Shown: positions 38,294-49,280, counted from the first letter of the stretch. The stretch is DNA of 64,000 nucleotides from Komagataeibacter oboediens (GCF_003207815.1 NZ_NKTX01000004.1:101855-165854), one strand, 5' to 3'. Made by a program: numbers and translations. Notes: generated by a model not told the origin, from the sequence alone.

Positions 38294-39628
38294 ATGATGA
38301 TGGCCACCATGGAGATGTTTGTGCAGGAAAGTGATCGTCATCCCCCCGTCATTTTCGCGCTGGCCAGTGGCCTGTCCCGTGCGGCCATAGCCGTCATGCG
38401 GCTGAGTGGTCCGGGGACGGGCAGGATTGTGGAATCCCTGTGCGGACGCCTGCCTGCGCCGCGTCGTGCGTCCCTGCGGGGGCTATGGCGGCGGGATGGG
38501 GACGCGCCCGTCCTGCTGGACCGCGCGCTGGTGCTGTGGTTTCCGGGGCCAGACAGCTATACGGGGGAAGACAGCGCGGAACTGCACCTGCATGCGGGAC
38601 CGGCGGTTATCAGTGCCGTGGCCGACACGCTGGTGGCGATGGGCGCGCGCCCGGCGGAGCCGGGAGAGTTCAGCCGTCGTGCTTTTACCCACGGCCGACT
38701 TGACCTCATGCAGGCGGAAGGCATTGCCGACCTGATCGATGCGGAAACCGAAGCCCAGCGGCGACAGGCACTGGCGCAGGTCGATGGGGCGCAGAGCCGA
38801 CTGTACCAGGAATGGGCCGACAGGCTGCGCGTGCTGCTGGCGCATCAGGAGGCCCTGATCGACTTCCCTGATGAAGAACTGCCGCCTGAAGTCGAGCAGG
38901 AACTGGTGAATGGCCTGCAGGCGCTGCACGCGACCATGCAGGATTACCTGGCTACGGGCGAGGGTGCCGCGCGCCTGCGGCGTGGATTGGTCTTCGCCAT
39001 TGTGGGGGAACCAAATGTTGGCAAGTCCAGCCTGCTGAATGCCCTGGCGGGGCGGGATGCCGCCATTGTGTCCACACGGGCTGGTACGACGCGCGATGCG
39101 ATTGAAATCCGTGTCGTCATGGGGGACGTGCCGGTTACGCTGGTCGATACGGCGGGCCTGCGTGAAACCGATGATGAGATTGAAGCCGAAGGCGTGCGGC
39201 GGTCACTGTTTCACGTGAAACAGGCGGATTGCGTGGTGCATGTGTTTACAGATGGTCCGCCAGCAGAGCGGCTGGATGGGGACGGGGTGCTGGTATGCAA
39301 CAAGACGGACCTGTCTCCCGCACCGGATGGCGTAATAGGGATCAGTGTTCTCACCGGTGCGGGCATGGATGTGCTAAGGAGCGTTCTGGCTGACCGGGCA
39401 CGTGCCCTGACGGCCGGTCGGGCCAGCGCGCCCTTCACCCGGGCACGCCATCGCGCCGCGATAGAGGAGACGGTCCATCACCTCGGTCGGGCACGGATGA
39501 TGGCATGGCCGGAAATGCGGGGGGAAGAGATGCGGCTGGCAATGCGCGCGCTCGGGCGCCTGACAGGGGCCGTGGATGTCGAGGCCCTGCTGGATACCGT
39601 GTTTGGCCAGTTCTGCATTGGCAAGTAG
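38294..39628 (+). CDS. mnmE: tRNA uridine-5-carboxymethylaminomethyl(34) synthesis GTPase MnmE
   Basis: This protein of about 444 residues works with MnmG to modify the wobble uridine of several tRNAs. It has the folate-binding N-domain ([20 protein letters not shown]), a helical domain, the inserted GTPase domain with G1 [10 protein letters not shown]2/G3 [10 protein letters not shown] and G4 NKTD, and the catalytic C-terminal FCIGK. The start is uncertain: ATG codons at 38294, 38309 and 38315 and a GTG at 38321 (GGAG 6 nt upstream) are all in frame. A perfect parS site lies within the GTPase domain. The downstream gene is mnmG. Confidence 0.94.
   Translation: MMMATMEMFVQESDRHPPVIFALASGLSRAAIAVMRLSGPGTGRIVESLCGRLPAPRRASLRGLWRRDGDAPVLLDRALVLWFPGPDSYTGEDSAELHLHAGPAVISAVADTLVAMGARPAEPGEFSRRAFTHGRLDLMQAEGIADLIDAETEAQRRQALAQVDGAQSRLYQEWADRLRVLLAHQEALIDFPDEELPPEVEQELVNGLQALHATMQDYLATGEGAARLRRGLVFAIVGEPNVGKSSLLNALAGRDAAIVSTRAGTTRDAIEIRVVMGDVPVTLVDTAGLRETDDEIEAEGVRRSLFHVKQADCVVHVFTDGPPAERLDGDGVLVCNKTDLSPAPDGVIGISVLTGAGMDVLRSVLADRARALTAGRASAPFTRARHRAAIEETVHHLGRARMMAWPEMRGEEMRLAMRALGRLTGAVDVEALLDTVFGQFCIGK
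39207..39222. other. parS: parS centromere-like site within mnmE
   Basis: TGTTTCACGTGAAACA is a perfect 16-bp match to the conserved bacterial parS consensus bound by chromosomal ParB. It lies inside the mnmE coding frame, encoding LFHVKQ, 3.7 kb from parB. Together with the second site in rsmG it marks the origin-proximal region. Confidence 0.95.
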
Positions 39629-39641
39629 GAGAGACGCCGGG

Positions 39642-41513
39642 ATGAATCGCGAATATGATGTGATTGTCGTGGGCGGCGGCCATGCGGGATGCGAAGCCGC
39701 TGCAGCCGCTGCGCGTATGGGCGCGCGGACGATGCTGCTGACACACCGTCGCGAGACGATTGGCATCATGTCCTGCAACCCGGCCATTGGCGGGATTGGC
39801 AAGGGACACCTTGTGCGTGAAATCGATGCGCTGGATGGGTTGATGGCGCGCGCGGCGGATCGGGCCGGGATCCATTTCAAACTGCTGAACCGCTCCAAGG
39901 GGCCTGCGGTGCATGGACCGCGGGCGCAGGCTGACCGTTCGCTCTATCGTCAGGCGATTCAGGACCTGCTGGCGCAGACCGAAGGGCTGGATATTGTCGA
40001 AGGAGCGGCCGGTGACCTGCAGCTTGATGGGCAGGGGCGGATTGATGGCGTGATCTGTGAGGACGGTCGTACCTTCGCCTGCGGGGCTGTGGTGCTGGCC
40101 ACTGGTACATTCCTGCGCGGGACGATCCATGTTGGACATGACAGCGAGCCTGCCGGGCGGGTAGGGGACCAGCCCGCAAATGCGCTGGGTGAACGTCTGG
40201 CCGCACTGGGGTTGCGCATGGGACGTCTCAAGACCGGGACACCGGCCCGTATTGCACGGGACAGCATCGACTGGGACACCCTGGCGGAAGACAGGGGCGA
40301 TGCCGTGCCCGAGCCGTTCAGCCGCATGACGGACGCCATCACGAACCCCATGGTGTCGTGCCGCATTACAGCCACCACGCCACGCACGCATGATATCATA
40401 CGCGAGAACCTGCAGCTTTCTGCCCTGTATGGCGGGGCAATATCAGGGCGGGGACCGCGGTACTGTCCTTCGATCGAAGACAAGGTCGTGCGGTTCGCAC
40501 AGCGGGAGTCCCATCAGATCTTCCTTGAACCCGAAGGTCTGCCCGGCAGCACGGATGGAGAGCTGGTGTATCCCAATGGTATCTCCACCAGCCTGCCTGA
40601 ACATGTGCAGGTAGAGATGCTGCGCAGCATACCTGGATTGGAAAACTGCCGGGTTGTCAGGCCGGGCTATGCAGTGGAATATGATTACGTGGACCCGCGC
40701 GAACTGGCACCCACGCTGGAACTGAAAAACATGCCAGGCCTGTTCCTGGCCGGCCAGATCAATGGCACGACCGGGTATGAGGAAGCGGGCGCGCAGGGGT
40801 TGGTCGCAGGCGTCAATGCCGCCCGGCATGCGGTAGGGCAACCCGGTGTCACCCTTGATCGCGGGGATGCCTATATCGGCGTCATGATCGATGACCTGAC
40901 CACGCAGGGCGTGTCCGAACCCTATCGCATGTTTACGTCCCGCGCTGAATATCGCCTGACCCTGCGGGCGGATAATGCCGACCTGCGGCTGACGCCGCGT
41001 GGTCTGGAATGGGGGTGTGTCGGGGCTGCGCGTGCGCAGCGCTACCGTGGGGACTGTGCCGCGATTGAGGCCGCGACCGCTCGCGCGCGCAATGAAACCT
41101 ATACGCCCGATATCCTGCGCAGGGCAGGGGTGAATGTCTCGGCTGACGGGCGCGCGCGCTCCCTGCTGGATGTGCTGGCTACGGACGCATCTCCTGAAAC
41201 GGTTGCCCGGGTGGCGCCATGGTTTGCCGACCTGCCACCCCGCATAGCCCAGCACCTGGCGACCGAAGCCCGGTACAGCGGCTATATTTCCCGACAGGAC
41301 CGTGAAATCCGGCAGCTTGCCACGGAAGGGCGCATGGCGCTGCCACCAGACCTGGACTATGCGCTGGTGGGTGGGCTGAGCACGGAAATGCAGGAGCGTC
41401 TGGCACGGGTTCGCCCCATGACATTTGCCGCGGCACAGCGTATCCCGGGTATTACGCCATCGGCCCTGGTTGCCCTGCTGGCGCATGTGCGGCAAAGGCA
41501 GGTTGCGGTATGA
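39642..41513 (+). CDS. mnmG: tRNA uridine-5-carboxymethylaminomethyl(34) synthesis enzyme MnmG (GidA)
   Basis: This 623-residue FAD protein is the partner of MnmE. The N-terminal dinucleotide-binding motif is [21 protein letters not shown], followed by [23 protein letters not shown]. The GidA signatures [15 protein letters not shown] and [20 protein letters not shown] are intact. The start at 39642 has an AGGAGAG motif upstream; an earlier in-frame start would overlap the end of mnmE by 53 nt. It overlaps rsmG by 4 nt. Confidence 0.97.
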   Translation: MNREYDVIVVGGGHAGCEAAAAAARMGARTMLLTHRRETIGIMSCNPAIGGIGKGHLVREIDALDGLMARAADRAGIHFKLLNRSKGPAVHGPRAQADRSLYRQAIQDLLAQTEGLDIVEGAAGDLQLDGQGRIDGVICEDGRTFACGAVVLATGTFLRGTIHVGHDSEPAGRVGDQPANALGERLAALGLRMGRLKTGTPARIARDSIDWDTLAEDRGDAVPEPFSRMTDAITNPMVSCRITATTPRTHDIIRENLQLSALYGGAISGRGPRYCPSIEDKVVRFAQRESHQIFLEPEGLPGSTDGELVYPNGISTSLPEHVQVEMLRSIPGLENCRVVRPGYAVEYDYVDPRELAPTLELKNMPGLFLAGQINGTTGYEEAGAQGLVAGVNAARHAVGQPGVTLDRGDAYIGVMIDDLTTQGVSEPYRMFTSRAEYRLTLRADNADLRLTPRGLEWGCVGAARAQRYRGDCAAIEAATARARNETYTPDILRRAGVNVSADGRARSLLDVLATDASPETVARVAPWFADLPPRIAQHLATEARYSGYISRQDREIRQLATEGRMALPPDLDYALVGGLSTEMQERLARVRPMTFAAAQRIPGITPSALVALLAHVRQRQVAV

Positions 41514-42121
41514 GGCCCGTCATGCCCGATGTTTCACGTGAAACACGCGACAGGCTGGACCGCTATGCCGATATCCTGCTGCGCTGGAACCAGCGGATCA
41601 ATCTTGTATCCCCGCATGACCTGCCGCATTTATGGTCGCGCCATATTGCTGATAGTCTGCAACTGGCGCAGATGATTCCGTCTGGTCCCATTGATCTGGT
41701 GGATATGGGGTCTGGTGGCGGGTTCCCCGGTCTGGTGATCGCCTGCGCCACGGATGCGCGGGTCACGCTGATTGAATCGGATCAGCGCAAGGCCGCTTTC
41801 TTGCGCGAAGCTGCACGGACCGCAGGCGTGCAGGTGTGCGTGTGCGCGCAGCGGCTGGAGACAGCGGATGTTCCGCCAGCACAGGTGGTGACGGCCCGCG
41901 CGCTGGCTCCCCTGCCGCGCCTGCTGGAATGGGGAACGCGTTTTCTGCGCCCAGATGGCTTCTGCCTGTTTCTGAAAGGACGGAATGCGGAAGAAGAATT
42001 GATGACGGCCAGCACCGACTGGCACATGGCGACAACCCGGATTCCAAGCCGTACAAATACGGATGGTGTGATTCTAAAATTGAGCGATATCAGGCGTGTC
42101 ACAGACCACAACAATGAATGA
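41510..42121 (+). CDS. rsmG: 16S rRNA (guanine527-N7)-methyltransferase RsmG (GidB)
   Basis: This 203-residue SAM-dependent enzyme methylates G527 of 16S rRNA; its loss gives low-level streptomycin resistance in other bacteria. Motifs are [25 protein letters not shown], and the SAM-binding [15 protein letters not shown], followed by [17 protein letters not shown]. The start overlaps mnmG by 4 nt. A perfect parS site lies in its first codons (DVSRETR). The end overlaps parA. Confidence 0.95.
   Translation: MRPVMPDVSRETRDRLDRYADILLRWNQRINLVSPHDLPHLWSRHIADSLQLAQMIPSGPIDLVDMGSGGGFPGLVIACATDARVTLIESDQRKAAFLREAARTAGVQVCVCAQRLETADVPPAQVVTARALAPLPRLLEWGTRFLRPDGFCLFLKGRNAEEELMTASTDWHMATTRIPSRTNTDGVILKLSDIRRVTDHNNE
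41530..41545. other. parS: parS centromere-like site within rsmG
   Basis: TGTTTCACGTGAAACA is a second perfect parS, identical to the one in mnmE, 2.3 kb away and 1.4 kb upstream of parB. It encodes VSRET in the rsmG N-terminus. Confidence 0.95.
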
Positions 42122-42938
42122 TACGGAAAACGGCTCTGCCGCTTTCCCCCGCATTATTGCGCTGGCCAACCAGAAGGGCGGTGTGGGCAAGACAACCACG
42201 GCCATCAATCTGGCGGCGGCTCTGGCGACATCGGGGCTGAAGGTCCTGCTTGTCGATATGGACCCGCAGGGCAATGCTTCGACCGGTCTGGGCGTGGGGT
42301 ATGATGCCCGGCGCAGCGGTACCTACGCCATGCTGGAAGATAGCGCGCGGGCAGCCGCGGTGGTGCAGCCCAGCGCCGTGCCTGGCCTGTCGCTGATCGC
42401 GGCGGATACGGAACTGGCGGGCGCGGAACTGGAACTGGTCATGGCGGACCGGCGGGAATACCGGCTGCATGATGCGCTGGCGCAGATCGGGGCGGATTAC
42501 GATACCATCCTGATTGATTGTCCGCCCAGCCTCGGCCTGCTGACCCTCAATGCCCTTGTGGCGGCGCAGTCCGTGATCGTGCCGCTGCAGTGTGAGTTCT
42601 TTGCGCTGGAAGGGATCAGCCAGCTGGTCCGTACCGTCAACAGTGTGCGCCAGTCGCTCAATCCGGCGCTGAAGCTCGATGGTATTGTGCTGACCATGTA
42701 TGACCGGCGGAACAACCTGTCGGAACTGGTGGCGGATGACGCCCGCAGCTTCTTCGGTGACCGGGTGATGGAAACCCTCATTCCCCGCAATATCCGGATT
42801 TCGGAAGCGCAGAGCCATGGGCAGCCGGTGATGAATTACGATCACCGTTCATCTGGCAGCCTGGCCTATCAGGCCCTCGCCACCGAAGTGGTGGACCGTC
42901 TGGGGCTGCACGCAGCACGAAAAGGGAAGGCAAGCTGA
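42114..42938 (+). CDS. parA: Chromosome partitioning ATPase ParA (Soj)
   Basis: This 274-residue deviant-Walker ATPase moves ParB-parS complexes along the nucleoid. The motif [20 protein letters not shown] carries the signature lysine, and [36 protein letters not shown] and [18 protein letters not shown] follow in order. ATG 42114 overlaps rsmG by 8 nt; a GTG at 42096 is the alternative. The stop overlaps the parB start by 1 nt. Confidence 0.95.
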   Translation: MNDTENGSAAFPRIIALANQKGGVGKTTTAINLAAALATSGLKVLLVDMDPQGNASTGLGVGYDARRSGTYAMLEDSARAAAVVQPSAVPGLSLIAADTELAGAELELVMADRREYRLHDALAQIGADYDTILIDCPPSLGLLTLNALVAAQSVIVPLQCEFFALEGISQLVRTVNSVRQSLNPALKLDGIVLTMYDRRNNLSELVADDARSFFGDRVMETLIPRNIRISEAQSHGQPVMNYDHRSSGSLAYQALATEVVDRLGLHAARKGKAS

Positions 42939-43837
42939 TGAAAACCAAGAAGGATGCCGGTCGTCCCCGTCTCGGTCGCGGGCTGGCTGCCCTGTTGGGT
43001 GAGCAGGTCAACATGCTGCCCGCCGCCCCGGCGGTAGAGGCCCGCAAGGCGCCGGAAGCCATTTCCAGCCTGCCGGTTGACGTCATGGAGCCCAGCCCCT
43101 TCCAGCCACGCCAGCAGATGGAGCCCGGTGCGCTGGATGAACTGGCCAGTTCCATCCGCGTACGCGGAATCCTGCAACCCATCCTTGTCCGTCCTCATCC
43201 GGGGCGGAAAGGGGTTTACCAGATCATTGCGGGCGAACGCCGCTGGCGCGCGGCCCAGATCGCGGGTCTGCATGACGTGCCCGTCCATATCCGTCCGCTT
43301 GATGACGGGGACGCCATGGCGGCGGCACTGGTGGAAAATCTCCAGCGTGCCGACCTTAATGCCATTGAGGAAGCCGAGGGCCTGCAGCGCCTGCTAGATG
43401 ACTATGACCTGACGCAGGATGAACTGGCTAGCGCCATAGGCAAGTCCCGTCCACATGTCGCCAATATGGTGCGTCTGTTGCAGCTGCCGCCGCCTGTGCG
43501 TGACGCGGTGCGTCATCGCGGCCTGTCCGCCGGGCATGCCCGCGCCCTGCTGGCACATGCCGATCCGGTTGCGGCGCTAAAAACCGTGCTGGCGCAGGGG
43601 CTTAATGTCCGGCAGACGGAAGCATTGGCCAAACAGCAGGAGCGCAAGGCGGCGAGTGCACGCGACAGGGCGGATAAAACGGTCCGCAATCCTGAAATCG
43701 CTGCACTGGAACGCGATCTTGCGGCCAGGCTGGGGCTGAAGGTACAGATATCCTTTGACGGAAAAGGGGGCAGCATCCGCATTGATTACCGGTCGCTGGA
43801 GCAGTTTGATGGCGTGCTGCGGCTGCTGCAGCGGTAG
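42938..43837 (+). CDS. parB: Chromosome partitioning CTPase/DNA-binding protein ParB
   Basis: This 299-residue ParB binds parS and spreads along DNA using CTP. The N-terminal domain has [18 protein letters not shown] and the CTP-binding motif [16 protein letters not shown], then [16 protein letters not shown]. The helix-turn-helix is [21 protein letters not shown], and the C-terminal dimerisation domain ends GVLRLLQR. It is adjacent to parA and close to two parS sites. A weak GGAATTT/AAATTCC stem follows the stop. Confidence 0.96.
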   Translation: MKTKKDAGRPRLGRGLAALLGEQVNMLPAAPAVEARKAPEAISSLPVDVMEPSPFQPRQQMEPGALDELASSIRVRGILQPILVRPHPGRKGVYQIIAGERRWRAAQIAGLHDVPVHIRPLDDGDAMAAALVENLQRADLNAIEEAEGLQRLLDDYDLTQDELASAIGKSRPHVANMVRLLQLPPPVRDAVRHRGLSAGHARALLAHADPVAALKTVLAQGLNVRQTEALAKQQERKAASARDRADKTVRNPEIAALERDLAARLGLKVQISFDGKGGSIRIDYRSLEQFDGVLRLLQR

Positions 43838-43920
43838 GAATTTCAAAAAAATAAAAAATTCCCCTTGCCAGACAATGGGCTGACTGCTAGAAGCCCTCTC
43901 ATCCAAGCGGGTAACCCTGT

Positions 43921-43996
<76 letters not shown>

Positions 43997-44016
43997 TAGG
44001 GTTTAACAGGTTTACG

Positions 44017-44053
44017 AAAATCCCCATCATGGCATGCCCGGTGGGGATTTTTT
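44017..44053 (+). terminator. Intrinsic terminator after tRNA-Lys
   Basis: AAAATCCCC (44017-44025) pairs with GGGGATTTT (44043-44051), followed by TT. It lies 20 nt after the tRNA 3' end. Confidence 0.85.
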
Positions 44054-44164
44054 GTATTCTGTTCCGTGGGGGGCTCCAGCATTTCGACTCTGTCAGGCAA
44101 TCAGGGAAGGGAACAGCGTGGCATCTCCATTCCTTTTGGCTGGATATTCCGTTAGGCAGGCGGG

Positions 44165-44905
44165 ATGAAACCCCATTTCCCCCTGATCGGGGTCACTCTG
44201 GACAGCGAACCACCCGCAACGGATGACCGGGACGGTTATTCCCGATTCCCGTGGTACGCGATCCGGCAGAATTACATGGATATGATTGCTGCGTGCGGTG
44301 GGCTGCCGGTTGCCCTGGGGCATGATGCGCAGCAGGCGGCGGCCATGGTCGCGCGGCTGGATGGTCTGGTGGTCACGGGGGGCGCGTTTGACGTGCCGCC
44401 CGATCTGTACGGCGCATCGGACCAGCATGCCAGCGTGCAGACCAAGCCACGGCGGACGATAGCGGAAACGGCCCTTGTCCGTGCCGCCATGGCGCGTGGG
44501 CTGCCCGTTCTGGGTATATGTGGCGGCATGCAGCTTCTGGCTGTGGTGCTGGGGGGAAAGCTGGTGCAGCATATTCCCGACACCTATCCCACGGCCCTTG
44601 CGCATGAACAGCCCAATCCGCGTGATGAGGCCGGGCATATGGTGGATGTGATCGCAGGCACGCATCTGGCGCGCCTGGTGGGGGGCGGGCGGCTGGCGGT
44701 GAATTCGTCCCATCATCAGGCGGTCGCGGATGCAGGGCGTGCGGTGATCTGTGCTACAGCGCCTGATGGGGTTGTCGAGGCCATTGAACTGCCTGGCCAT
44801 CCATTTTGCATCGGGGTGCAGTGGCATCCGGAATTTGGCATATCGGCAGGGGACCGTCTCCTGTTCGAAGGGTTGATCGACGCTGCGAGGCAGATACGAA
44901 CATGA
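44165..44905 (+). CDS. Class I glutamine-amidotransferase-like hydrolase (PuuD family)
   Basis: This 246-residue protein has the catalytic nucleophile Cys in LGICGGMQLL, preceded by the GLVVTGGAFDVPP segment, and the His-Glu pair in GVQWHPEF. This matches the gamma-glutamyl-gamma-aminobutyrate hydrolase (PuuD) family, which cleaves gamma-glutamylated amines. No other putrescine-utilisation genes are nearby, so the substrate is uncertain. Its stop overlaps the next gene by 4 nt (ATGA). Confidence 0.88.
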   Translation: MKPHFPLIGVTLDSEPPATDDRDGYSRFPWYAIRQNYMDMIAACGGLPVALGHDAQQAAAMVARLDGLVVTGGAFDVPPDLYGASDQHASVQTKPRRTIAETALVRAAMARGLPVLGICGGMQLLAVVLGGKLVQHIPDTYPTALAHEQPNPRDEAGHMVDVIAGTHLARLVGGGRLAVNSSHHQAVADAGRAVICATAPDGVVEAIELPGHPFCIGVQWHPEFGISAGDRLLFEGLIDAARQIRT

Positions 44906-45678
44906 CACAGGACAATTCCCCATCCAACGCACCGGAACGGGGCGACCGTATCGCCAAATGGCTGGCCCGTTCGGGCGTGGCCAGCCGCCGCGATGCCGAA
45001 CGCATGATTGCCGAAGGACGGATCAGGCTGAACAGCGCGGTCGTCACCCATCCGGCCACGTTCGTGGATACGGGCGATATCGTTCAGGTGGACAACACCG
45101 TGGTCAGCGCGCCTGACCGCACGCGGTTGTGGCGCTATCACAAGCCCGATGGCCTGGTGACAACCCATCGCGATCCCGAAGGGCGTTCGACCGTGTTCGA
45201 GTCCCTGCCACCGGGCATGCCGCGCGTCATAAGCGTGGGGCGGCTGGACCTCAACAGTGAGGGACTGCTGCTTCTGACCAATGATGGCGAACTGGCCCGC
45301 AGGCTGGAACTGCCCAGCAATGGCTGGATACGCCGGTACCGCGTGCGTGTGTTCGGGGTGGTGGACGAACGGATGCTGGCCTCCCTTGCCCATGGCAGTG
45401 AATTCGAGGGCGTGCGCTATGGCCCGATCGAGGCACATCTGGATTCGGTAAAGGGAGACAATGCGTGGCTGACCGTGTCCTTGCGTGAGGGCAAGAATCG
45501 CGAGGTCCGCAAGGTCATGCGGGGACTGAACCTGCATGTCAGCCGCCTGATCCGCACGTCTTATGGTCCTTTCCAGCTTGGCACCCTCAAGCGCGGCGAA
45601 CTGGAAGAAGTCACTGGCAAGGTCATTCGTGAACAGGTGCCCGGGCTTCCGTCCGCCACGTCACAGCGCAGGGCGTAA
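44902..45678 (+). CDS. RsuA/RluB-family rRNA pseudouridine synthase
   Basis: This 258-residue enzyme has an N-terminal S4 RNA-binding domain (RIAKWLARSGVASRRDAERMI) and a catalytic domain with Asp in SVGRLDLNSEGLLLLTNDG, then SLREGKNREVRKVM. The KPDGLVTTHRDPEGR motif is family-typical. RluB (23S U2605) is the best guess, but RluE/RluF/RsuA cannot be excluded. The start at 44902 overlaps the upstream hydrolase, and the end abuts rsmD (shared base 45678), so the three are co-transcribed. Confidence 0.9.
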   Translation: MTQDNSPSNAPERGDRIAKWLARSGVASRRDAERMIAEGRIRLNSAVVTHPATFVDTGDIVQVDNTVVSAPDRTRLWRYHKPDGLVTTHRDPEGRSTVFESLPPGMPRVISVGRLDLNSEGLLLLTNDGELARRLELPSNGWIRRYRVRVFGVVDERMLASLAHGSEFEGVRYGPIEAHLDSVKGDNAWLTVSLREGKNREVRKVMRGLNLHVSRLIRTSYGPFQLGTLKRGELEEVTGKVIREQVPGLPSATSQRRA

Positions 45679-46253
45679 TGCGGATTATTGCGGGTGACTG
45701 TCGTGGGCGTACCCTGCGCGCGCCGCCGGGACAGACCACGCGCCCCACGGCGGACCGTGTGCGGCAGGCGCTGTTTGATACGCTGGCTCATGCGCCATGG
45801 GCGGGGGCGGACACCATGCGTGGCGCGCGTGTCATGGATGGATTCGCGGGCACGGGTGCGCTGGGGCTGGAAGCCCTGTCCCGTGGGGCCGCCAGCGCCG
45901 TGTTCGTGGAACGCGATCGTGCCGCCCTGCGGACCCTGCGTGAAAATGTCGCGACCTGTGGCATGGGGGATCGCGCCATAATCCGCGCACAGGACATGCT
46001 GCGCCTGTCACCACGTGGGGCGGCAGCGCCGGTGGACATGGTTTTCCTTGACCCACCCTATAACCAGGCCCTGCCTGCACGGGCGCTGGCGGTGCTGGAC
46101 CGTGGGGGCTGGCTGCACCCTGCAACGCTGGTGGTGGTGGAAACGGCTGCGGCAGAACCCGCGCCTGTGCCTGCCGACCGGCTGCTGCTGGAACGCAGGC
46201 ATGGGGCCGCATGCCTGTATGCGTGGCGGCATGGCGCGGATGACGCGGCATGA
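45678..46253 (+). CDS. rsmD: 16S rRNA (guanine966-N2)-methyltransferase RsmD
   Basis: This 191-residue SAM-dependent methyltransferase has the N-terminal IIAGDCRGRTL, then PTADRVRQALFDTL, SAM motif VMDGFAGTGALGLEALSRGA, and the catalytic FLDPPYNQ. It modifies G966 of 16S rRNA in 30S subunits. The upstream gene is another rRNA-modifying enzyme, and the two share a junction base. Confidence 0.93.
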   Translation: MRIIAGDCRGRTLRAPPGQTTRPTADRVRQALFDTLAHAPWAGADTMRGARVMDGFAGTGALGLEALSRGAASAVFVERDRAALRTLRENVATCGMGDRAIIRAQDMLRLSPRGAAAPVDMVFLDPPYNQALPARALAVLDRGGWLHPATLVVVETAAAEPAPVPADRLLLERRHGAACLYAWRHGADDAA

Positions 46254-46424
46254 TTGATTGCCGTATTTTTGCCAGCGGCCTTCTGTCTATGGGGCGGACG
46301 GGGTTATAGTTGGATCGTTTGACGGAAATGACAGGCATGGAGTGTAGTGTACTGGCTGTTTCCCTTGTGCGTTTGGTCCCTGCTGGCACCCCCATGCCGG
46401 GACTTATGATCAGGATATGGATTT

Positions 46425-49280
46425 TTGGCGATTTTCAGCCGTTTTGTCCCTGACTCGCTGTCCTCCGGCCCGGTACGGTCGCGTCTGCGCGACCGGTTGA
46501 CCGAAGCGGGGGGGCTGGGGTTGTGGAGTCTGGCGCTGTGTTTCGCCATTGCGTTGTGGAGTTATGATCCACGCGATCCATCAGCCAATACGTCCAGCGC
46601 CCAGCCCCCGGCCAACCTGCTTGGGCGGCCGGGCGCGTATATTGCCGATTTCATGCTCCAGAATTTCGGGATTGTGGACGTGCTGGCCATTTTCTGCCTG
46701 CTGGCATGGGGATGGCGGCTGATCCGGCACCACGGGCTGACATCGGCGTTGCTGCGTTTCATCGCGCTGGTCTGCGGGCTGCCGGTCATCGCGGCTGACA
46801 TTGCTGCCGTGCCGTTGCTGCTGCCAGCGCTTCATGCCCCGTTGTGGCCCACGCAGGCGGGACCGGGCGGGGCTGTCGGCCTGTCGGTGGCGCATATGTC
46901 CATTCAGGCGGCCACCGTGTTCGTGGGGCGAGGGGGGCCGCTTGTCGTCTGGCTGCTGGGGCTGGTGCTCGGCGGGCTGCTGCTGCTGCTGGCCCTTGCG
47001 CTGTCCCTGTCCGAATGGCGGGGCATTGGCCGGGGGATCCGGGTCCTGCTGCGCCAGCCCATGGTGCTGGCCATCTGGTTGCGGCGCGTAACGGGGGACA
47101 GGGCGCAGGCGCGGGATATGCCGGACACGGTCCCGTATCCCGACATGTCGCAGCGGGCCAGACCCACGGCGTCCCCGGCTTCCGGCGTAAGGCATGACAC
47201 GGCTGAGGCCTCGCCTTTCCAGACACCGCTTGCGGATACGGGCAGCCGCGTGATGCAGGCGGACCCGGACGTGTCCACGGGACAGCCCTCCATGCCCGGC
47301 ACGGGCATCATGCCGGTAACCGATCCCAAGACGGCTGTAGCTGCCGTGCCTAAGTCCATGCCCGCACCGGTCAAAAAACCGGAAACGGTCGTTCGTCCCG
47401 CAGCGCTGGGCAGCCGCAAGGCGGACGGGGGCAAACCCGCGCAGGTTTCGCTGCAGACCAGTTGGATGCACCCGCCGGGCATGGACGAGGAAATTACCCA
47501 GCCCCTGCTTACGGGCGGGTCCACGCCGGCATCGGACCGGCTGCCATGGCATGAGGAGACCGAGGGGCAGGAGACGACACCCATCATTCCGTCGCTCCCC
47601 GATGACCTGCCGGCTGCTGCCAAGGAGCCTGCGCGCCCGAACCTGCTGTCGCGCTTTTTTTCGGGCACAAACCGTGCAGCGGAAGAACCGGCGACGGGCG
47701 GCCCGGATTATGCCCCCGCAACGCCCGTGGCCCTGACGGAAGACGCCTATACGCCTCCGCCGCAGCCGGAATGGCAGTTTCCGCCGCTGTCGCTGCTCAA
47801 GCCCCCACCATCTGCTGAAGCGACCAAGCCGACCGAGGAACTGCTGCACGCCAATGCCACGCAGCTTGTTACCGTGCTGTCGGAATATGGGGTGCAGGGT
47901 GAAATCGTCGCCTATCACGCGGGTCCGGTGGTCACGCTGTATGAACTCCAGCCTGCTCCCGGCATCCGTGCCGCGCGCGTGATTGGTCTGGCGGATGACG
48001 TGGCGCGTTCCCTGTCGGTGCTCAGCGTGCGTATCGCCACCGTGCCGGGTCGTAACGTGATCGGGATCGAGGTGCCCAATACACGGCGTGAGACGGTCTA
48101 TTTCTCCGAACTGCTCATGGATCCGCAATGGGCGCATTCGCGTGCGCGCCTGAACCTGGCGCTGGGCAAGGATATTGCGGGCGAGTCCGTTTACAGCGAC
48201 CTCGCCGCCATGCCGCACCTGCTGATCGCGGGCACCACCGGGTCGGGCAAGTCGGTGGGCGTGAATTCCATGATCCTGTCGCTGCTGTACCGTCTTTCGC
48301 CCGAACAGTGCCGCCTGATCCTGATCGATCCCAAGATCCTCGAACTTTCGATCTATGAGGGGATACCCCACCTCATGACGCCAGTGGTCACGGAACCGGC
48401 CAAGGCGGTTGCGGCGCTCAAATGGGCCGTGCGCGAAATGGATCGCCGGTATCGGGCCATGGCGCACCTGCAGGTGCGTAACATCGCAAGCTACAACGAA
48501 CGCGTGGCCGAAGCGCGGGCGCGTGGTGAGATCGTGACCCGGCGCGTACAGACCGGTTATGACCCCGAAACCGGCAAGCCTACGTTTGAAGAACAGCAGC
48601 TTGCCCTCGATTCCCTGCCATATCTCGTGATCGTGGTGGACGAGATGGCCGACCTCATGATCGTGGCGGGTAAGGAAATCGAGGCCCTGCTGCAGCGTCT
48701 GGCGCAGAAGGCGCGTGCTGCGGGCATCCACCTGATCCTTGCCACCCAGCGCCCGTCGGTGGATGTGATTACCGGCACCATCAAGGCGAACTTTCCGACG
48801 CGTATTTCCTTTCAGGTCATAAGCAAGTTCGACAGCCGCACCATCCTGGGCGAGCAGGGGGCCGAACAGCTACTGGGGCGTGGTGACATGCTGTTCATGC
48901 AGGCCGGTGGCCGGATCACGCGCGTGCATGGCCCGTTCGTGGACGACAATGAAGTGGAGGCCGTCGTCGCCTTCCTGCGCACGCAGGGTGAGCCGATTTA
49001 TGATGATGACGTCATTTCCCCGCAGGAAGAGGACAGTTCCGGCAAACCCTTCGCCGCACCTGCCGGCGGCGGGGAGGAAGATGGCCTGTTCGCGCAGGCG
49101 GTCGAGGTCGTGGCACGCGAAGGCAAGGCGTCCACATCCTTCATCCAGCGCCATCTGTCGATCGGCTATAATCGTGCCGCCAAGATCATCGAACAGATGG
49201 AAAAGGAAGGGCTGGTCAGCGAGGCCAATCATGTCGGTCGCCGCGAAGTCCTGATGCGCCGCCCGACGGAAGACGAATGA
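46425..49280 (+). CDS. ftsK: DNA translocase FtsK
   Basis: This 951-residue septal DNA pump has an N-terminal membrane domain (about four helices within residues 30-215), a Pro/Ala-rich linker, and the C-terminal motor with Walker A IAGTTGSGKSVGVN near residue 602 and Walker B PYLVIVVDEMADLM. The gamma winged helix (AVEVVAREGKASTSFIQRHL and SIGYNRAAKIIEQME) reads KOPS motifs and activates XerCD. The start is a TTG at 46425: an in-frame TGA lies at 46407-46409, AGGA lies 9 nt upstream, and no ATG is available nearby. It overlaps the next gene by 4 nt. Confidence 0.95.
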   Translation: MAIFSRFVPDSLSSGPVRSRLRDRLTEAGGLGLWSLALCFAIALWSYDPRDPSANTSSAQPPANLLGRPGAYIADFMLQNFGIVDVLAIFCLLAWGWRLIRHHGLTSALLRFIALVCGLPVIAADIAAVPLLLPALHAPLWPTQAGPGGAVGLSVAHMSIQAATVFVGRGGPLVVWLLGLVLGGLLLLLALALSLSEWRGIGRGIRVLLRQPMVLAIWLRRVTGDRAQARDMPDTVPYPDMSQRARPTASPASGVRHDTAEASPFQTPLADTGSRVMQADPDVSTGQPSMPGTGIMPVTDPKTAVAAVPKSMPAPVKKPETVVRPAALGSRKADGGKPAQVSLQTSWMHPPGMDEEITQPLLTGGSTPASDRLPWHEETEGQETTPIIPSLPDDLPAAAKEPARPNLLSRFFSGTNRAAEEPATGGPDYAPATPVALTEDAYTPPPQPEWQFPPLSLLKPPPSAEATKPTEELLHANATQLVTVLSEYGVQGEIVAYHAGPVVTLYELQPAPGIRAARVIGLADDVARSLSVLSVRIATVPGRNVIGIEVPNTRRETVYFSELLMDPQWAHSRARLNLALGKDIAGESVYSDLAAMPHLLIAGTTGSGKSVGVNSMILSLLYRLSPEQCRLILIDPKILELSIYEGIPHLMTPVVTEPAKAVAALKWAVREMDRRYRAMAHLQVRNIASYNERVAEARARGEIVTRRVQTGYDPETGKPTFEEQQLALDSLPYLVIVVDEMADLMIVAGKEIEALLQRLAQKARAAGIHLILATQRPSVDVITGTIKANFPTRISFQVISKFDSRTILGEQGAEQLLGRGDMLFMQAGGRITRVHGPFVDDNEVEAVVAFLRTQGEPIYDDDVISPQEEDSSGKPFAAPAGGGEEDGLFAQAVEVVAREGKASTSFIQRHLSIGYNRAAKIIEQMEKEGLVSEANHVGRREVLMRRPTEDE

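Noticed and set aside
46581..48731. A 716-codon open frame antisense to ftsK
   Set aside because: It is His/Arg/Gln-rich shadow sequence opposite a certain ftsK; no motif or ribosome-binding site supports it.
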